Shown: in pieces, positions 5,163 to 7,149 of the stretch
Numbering within the stretch: the first letter of the stretch is position 1
How the letters are laid out: every line of letters starts with the position of its first letter
Origin: Alphaproteobacteria bacterium
GTDB lineage: Bacteria; Pseudomonadota; Alphaproteobacteria; Micropepsales; Micropepsaceae
Direction of reading: 5' to 3'
Length of the DNA stretch: 7,149 bases
Assembly: GCA_003131925.1 (NCBI GenBank)
Contig: PKWC01000044.1
Location: forward strand, 11,744-18,892
Notes under the pieces: generated by a model
Database searches by the model: none
Told to the model about the DNA's origin: nothing
What the model saw: only the letters and a program-made list of their open reading frames with translations
Translations under genes and position numbers: made by a program

Positions 5163-5714
5163 ATGGACGAGAAAAAGGATCGCTGGCGGTCCACGACAAT
5201 ACTCGCCATCCGCAAAGCGGGATCGGTCGTCATTGCGGGCGACGGGCAGGTCTCGCTTGGCCAGACGATCCTGAAGTCGAATGCCCGCAAGGTGCGCCGT
5301 CTCGGCAAGGGAGACGTGATCGCGGGGTTTGCCGGCGCAACGGCCGACGCGTTTGCGCTCTTCGAGCGTCTGGAAGCGAAGCTCGAGCAGCATCCCGGCA
5401 ACCTCGCCCGTGCCTGCGTCGAGCTCGGCAAAGATTGGCGCACGGACAAATATCTGCGCCGGCTTGAAGCGATGATGGTGGTGGCCGACAAGAACTCGAC
5501 GCTGCTGCTTTCCGGAACGGGGGACGTTGTGGAACCCGAGGACGGAGTGCTGGGAATCGGGTCGGGCGGAAACTTCGCGCTGGCCGCCGCGCGCGCGCTC
5601 ATGGGTTTCGATATTCCAGCCGACGAGATCGCGCGCCGCGCACTCGCAATAGCCGCGGAGATCTGCGTTTACACCAACGACCGGATCGTGATCGAAAGCA
5701 TCGAAATCGCATGA
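5163..5714 (+). CDS. hslV: HslV, proteolytic subunit of the HslUV (ClpQY) protease
   Basis: This 183-residue protein matches HslV throughout. The mature N-terminal nucleophile is T11 of STTILAIRK, so a 10-residue propeptide must be removed to expose it. Other active-site elements are D27 (AGDGQVSLGQT), K43 (NARKVRRL) and S134 (GIGSGG). FAGATADAFALFERLEAKLEQ (56-76) and KDWRTDKYLRRLEAM (90-104) are family hallmarks. Subunits form two stacked hexameric rings that degrade proteins unfolded by HslU in the cytosol, important in heat and misfolding stress. The residue before the catalytic Thr is Ser, where Gly is usual in related alphaproteobacterial precursors. The stop codon overlaps the hslU ATG by four bases, so the two subunits are translationally coupled. 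Confidence 0.96.
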   Translation: MDEKKDRWRSTTILAIRKAGSVVIAGDGQVSLGQTILKSNARKVRRLGKGDVIAGFAGATADAFALFERLEAKLEQHPGNLARACVELGKDWRTDKYLRRLEAMMVVADKNSTLLLSGTGDVVEPEDGVLGIGSGGNFALAAARALMGFDIPADEIARRALAIAAEICVYTNDRIVIESIEIA

Positions 5715-7018
5715 CCTTTTTCACTCCCCGCGAGATCGTCTCCGAACTCGACCGCTTTATCGTCGGCCAATCCGACGCCAAGCGTGCGGTCGCGATTGCG
5801 CTGCGCAATCGCTGGCGCAGACAGCAACTCGCGCCGGAATTGCGAGAGGAAGTGCAGCCGAAAAACATCCTGATGATCGGACCTACCGGCGTCGGCAAGA
5901 CCGAAATTTCGCGACGACTCGCCAAACTCGCCCAGGCGCCATTCCTCAAGGTCGAAGCTACGAAGTTCACCGAAGTCGGCTATGTCGGCCGCGACGTGGA
6001 ACAGATCGTGCGCGATCTCGTCGAAATTAGCCTCACCCAGGTTCGGGAAAGGCGGCGGCGGGAAGTAGAAACACATGCGGTGGCGCATGCAGAGAATCGG
6101 ATTCTCGATGCGCTGGCGGGCGCCAACGCGGGCCAAACCACCCGCGAAGCCATGCGCAAGCGCTTGCGCGCCGGCGAGCTGAACGACAAGGACATCGAAC
6201 TCGAGATGCGCGACGCCGGCGGCGCCCCGATGCTCGAGATCCCCGGAATGCCCGGGGCCCAGATCGGAATGATCAATCTTGGCGACATGCTCGGCAAGGC
6301 GTTCGGCGGCCGTCCCCGAACACGGCGCATGAGCGTCGCCGAAGCCCACGACCCGTTGACTGCCGAGGAGGCCGACAAGCTTCTCGACAATGACGCGATC
6401 CAGCGCGACGCCATCGAGGCGGTGGAGCAGAACGGAATCGTGTTTCTCGACGAGATCGACAAGATTTGCGCGCGCAGCGAATACCGCGGCGGCGGCGACG
6501 TGAGTAGGGAGGGTGTGCAGCGCGATCTTCTGCCGCTGATCGAAGGCACGACCGTGGCTACCAAGCACGGCTCGGTTCGGACGGACCACATTCTCTTCAT
6601 CGCGTCGGGCGCGTTCCACCAGGCCAAACCATCGGACCTCCTGCCGGAACTGCAGGGCCGTTTGCCGATCAGGGTGGAATTGAAGGCGCTCGGCCGCGAC
6701 GAGTTCCGCCGTATCCTGACCGAGCCCGAGGCGAGCCTTATCAAGCAGTACCGGGCATTGCTCGACACCGAAAATGTCACGCTCGATTTCACCGATGACG
6801 GCATCGATGCCGTTGCCGAGATAGCCGCCCACGTCAATGCGAGCGTCGAGAACATCGGCGCCCGGCGACTTCAGACCGTGCTGGAGCGCGTGCTCGACGA
6901 CATCAGTTTCTCGGCGACCGACAGGTCGGGTGAAAAGCTCGTGATCGACGGCACTTATGTGCGCTCGCGGGTTGAAGAACTGGCCAGGGACCAGGAGCTG
7001 TCGCGATTCATCCTTTAG
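5711..7018 (+). CDS. hslU: HslU, AAA+ unfoldase subunit of the HslUV protease
   Basis: This 435-residue protein is complete and of normal family length. It starts MTFFTPREIVSELDRFIVGQ. It has Walker A GPTGVGKTE (57-65), the pore loop GYVG (90-93), the helical I-domain (about 106-235), Walker B FLDEID (245-250), a sensor-1 region FIASGAFH (296-303) and the sensor-2 GARRL (383-387). The C-terminal tail ends LSRFIL, the segment that docks into HslV and opens the protease. HslU hexamers unfold substrates with ATP and feed them into the HslV chamber. The start is fixed by the ATGA overlap with hslV and by the conserved N-terminus. No intact terminator with a T-run follows, so transcription may continue into metK. 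Confidence 0.97.
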   Translation: MTFFTPREIVSELDRFIVGQSDAKRAVAIALRNRWRRQQLAPELREEVQPKNILMIGPTGVGKTEISRRLAKLAQAPFLKVEATKFTEVGYVGRDVEQIVRDLVEISLTQVRERRRREVETHAVAHAENRILDALAGANAGQTTREAMRKRLRAGELNDKDIELEMRDAGGAPMLEIPGMPGAQIGMINLGDMLGKAFGGRPRTRRMSVAEAHDPLTAEEADKLLDNDAIQRDAIEAVEQNGIVFLDEIDKICARSEYRGGGDVSREGVQRDLLPLIEGTTVATKHGSVRTDHILFIASGAFHQAKPSDLLPELQGRLPIRVELKALGRDEFRRILTEPEASLIKQYRALLDTENVTLDFTDDGIDAVAEIAAHVNASVENIGARRLQTVLERVLDDISFSATDRSGEKLVIDGTYVRSRVEELARDQELSRFIL

Positions 7019-7079
7019 CGTCCCGTTGACGGGGAGCGCGTTCCTTGCAAGGAGTCGCGCCTCGCCCGAGGATCGACGG
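7019..7079 (+). promoter_or_regulatory. Hairpin-rich leader between hslU and metK
   Basis: Three hairpins can form in a row. The first is CCCG/CGGG (7022-7025 with 7030-7033, loop TTGA). The second is GCGCG/CGCGC (7036-7040 with 7056-7060), enclosing the palindrome TCCTTGCAAGGA (7042-7053). The third is CCTC/GAGG (7060-7063 with 7068-7071). The GAGG of the third is the best ribosome binding site for metK, 8 bases before its ATG, so pairing would hide it. There is no T-run, so these are not classical terminators. The sequence does not resemble the SAM-II or SAM/SAH riboswitch cores that I know. Confidence 0.4.
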
Positions 7080-7149
7080 ATGCCGCCCGCAGACTATCTT
7101 TTCACCAGTGAAAGCGTGGCAGAGGGCCATCCCGACAAGGTCTGCGACC
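7080..7149 (+). CDS. metK: MetK, S-adenosylmethionine synthetase, N-terminal fragment
   Basis: The first 23 codons are present before the window ends. The peptide contains YLFTSESVAEGHPDKVCD, the near-universal N-terminal signature of methionine adenosyltransferase. It includes E11, and H17 and D19 of the GHPDK motif that binds ATP phosphates and metal. The enzyme joins methionine and ATP into S-adenosylmethionine, the main methyl donor of the cell. ATG 7080 is supported by GAGG at 7068-7071 and by the usual short lead before LFTSESV. The gene lies 61 bases after hslU on the same strand and may be partly co-transcribed with it. Confidence 0.93.
   Translation, partial: MPPADYLFTSESVAEGHPDKVCD

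Noticed and set aside
5669..6832. Long minus-strand frames opposite hslU (including 5980-6855)
   Set aside because: hslU is complete and conserved on the other strand. The antisense peptides show no recognisable motifs.
7019..7079. SAM-II or SAM/SAH riboswitch ahead of metK
   Set aside because: I looked for the conserved core sequences of these classes and did not find them. Only simple hairpins are present, so no riboswitch class is claimed.

Overview
The window looks like chromosomal DNA of a high-GC alphaproteobacterium. The evidence is a RegB/ActS–RegA/ActR redox two-component pair beside a SCO1/SenC copper protein, an MmcB-type DNA repair protein (a family known mainly from Alphaproteobacteria), and an hslV–hslU pair. 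The order cannot be fixed from the sequence. No mobile element, CRISPR array, rRNA or tRNA is visible, and this reads as ordinary core genome with tight gene packing.

Layout. Bases 1-100 are the 3' end of folD (+). It converges on a SCO1/SenC gene (125-718, -). A 92-bp divergent region separates SCO1/SenC from actS (811-2241, +), which is followed by actR (2300-2845, +) after a 58-bp gap that holds a plausible second promoter. Next comes a minus-strand block. A mmcB–yjbR pair with a 4-base start/stop overlap (3753 down to 2924) sits downstream of a diiron ferritin-like protein gene (3813-4925, -). A 237-bp divergent intergenic region holds a strong-looking promoter for the ferritin-like gene, a 14-bp perfect palindrome, a short direct repeat and a weak hslV promoter. 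hslV (5163-5714) and hslU (5711-7018) overlap by 4 bases on the plus strand. After a 61-base hairpin-rich leader the window ends in the first 23 codons of metK (7080-7149).

How the genes fit together. ActS/ActR senses the redox state of the quinone pool and controls respiratory and energy genes. The divergent SCO protein helps mature cytochrome oxidase, so this is a coherent respiration module. MmcB belongs to the DNA-damage response, and a one-mismatch LexA-type box lies directly upstream of it. HslVU is the bacterial proteasome-like ATP-dependent protease. MetK makes S-adenosylmethionine.

No undescribed multi-gene system is evident. The parts most worth a second look are the diiron protein of unknown substrate with its palindrome-flanked promoter, the possible leaderless SOS-controlled mmcB promoter, and the hairpin leader that may cover the metK ribosome binding site.
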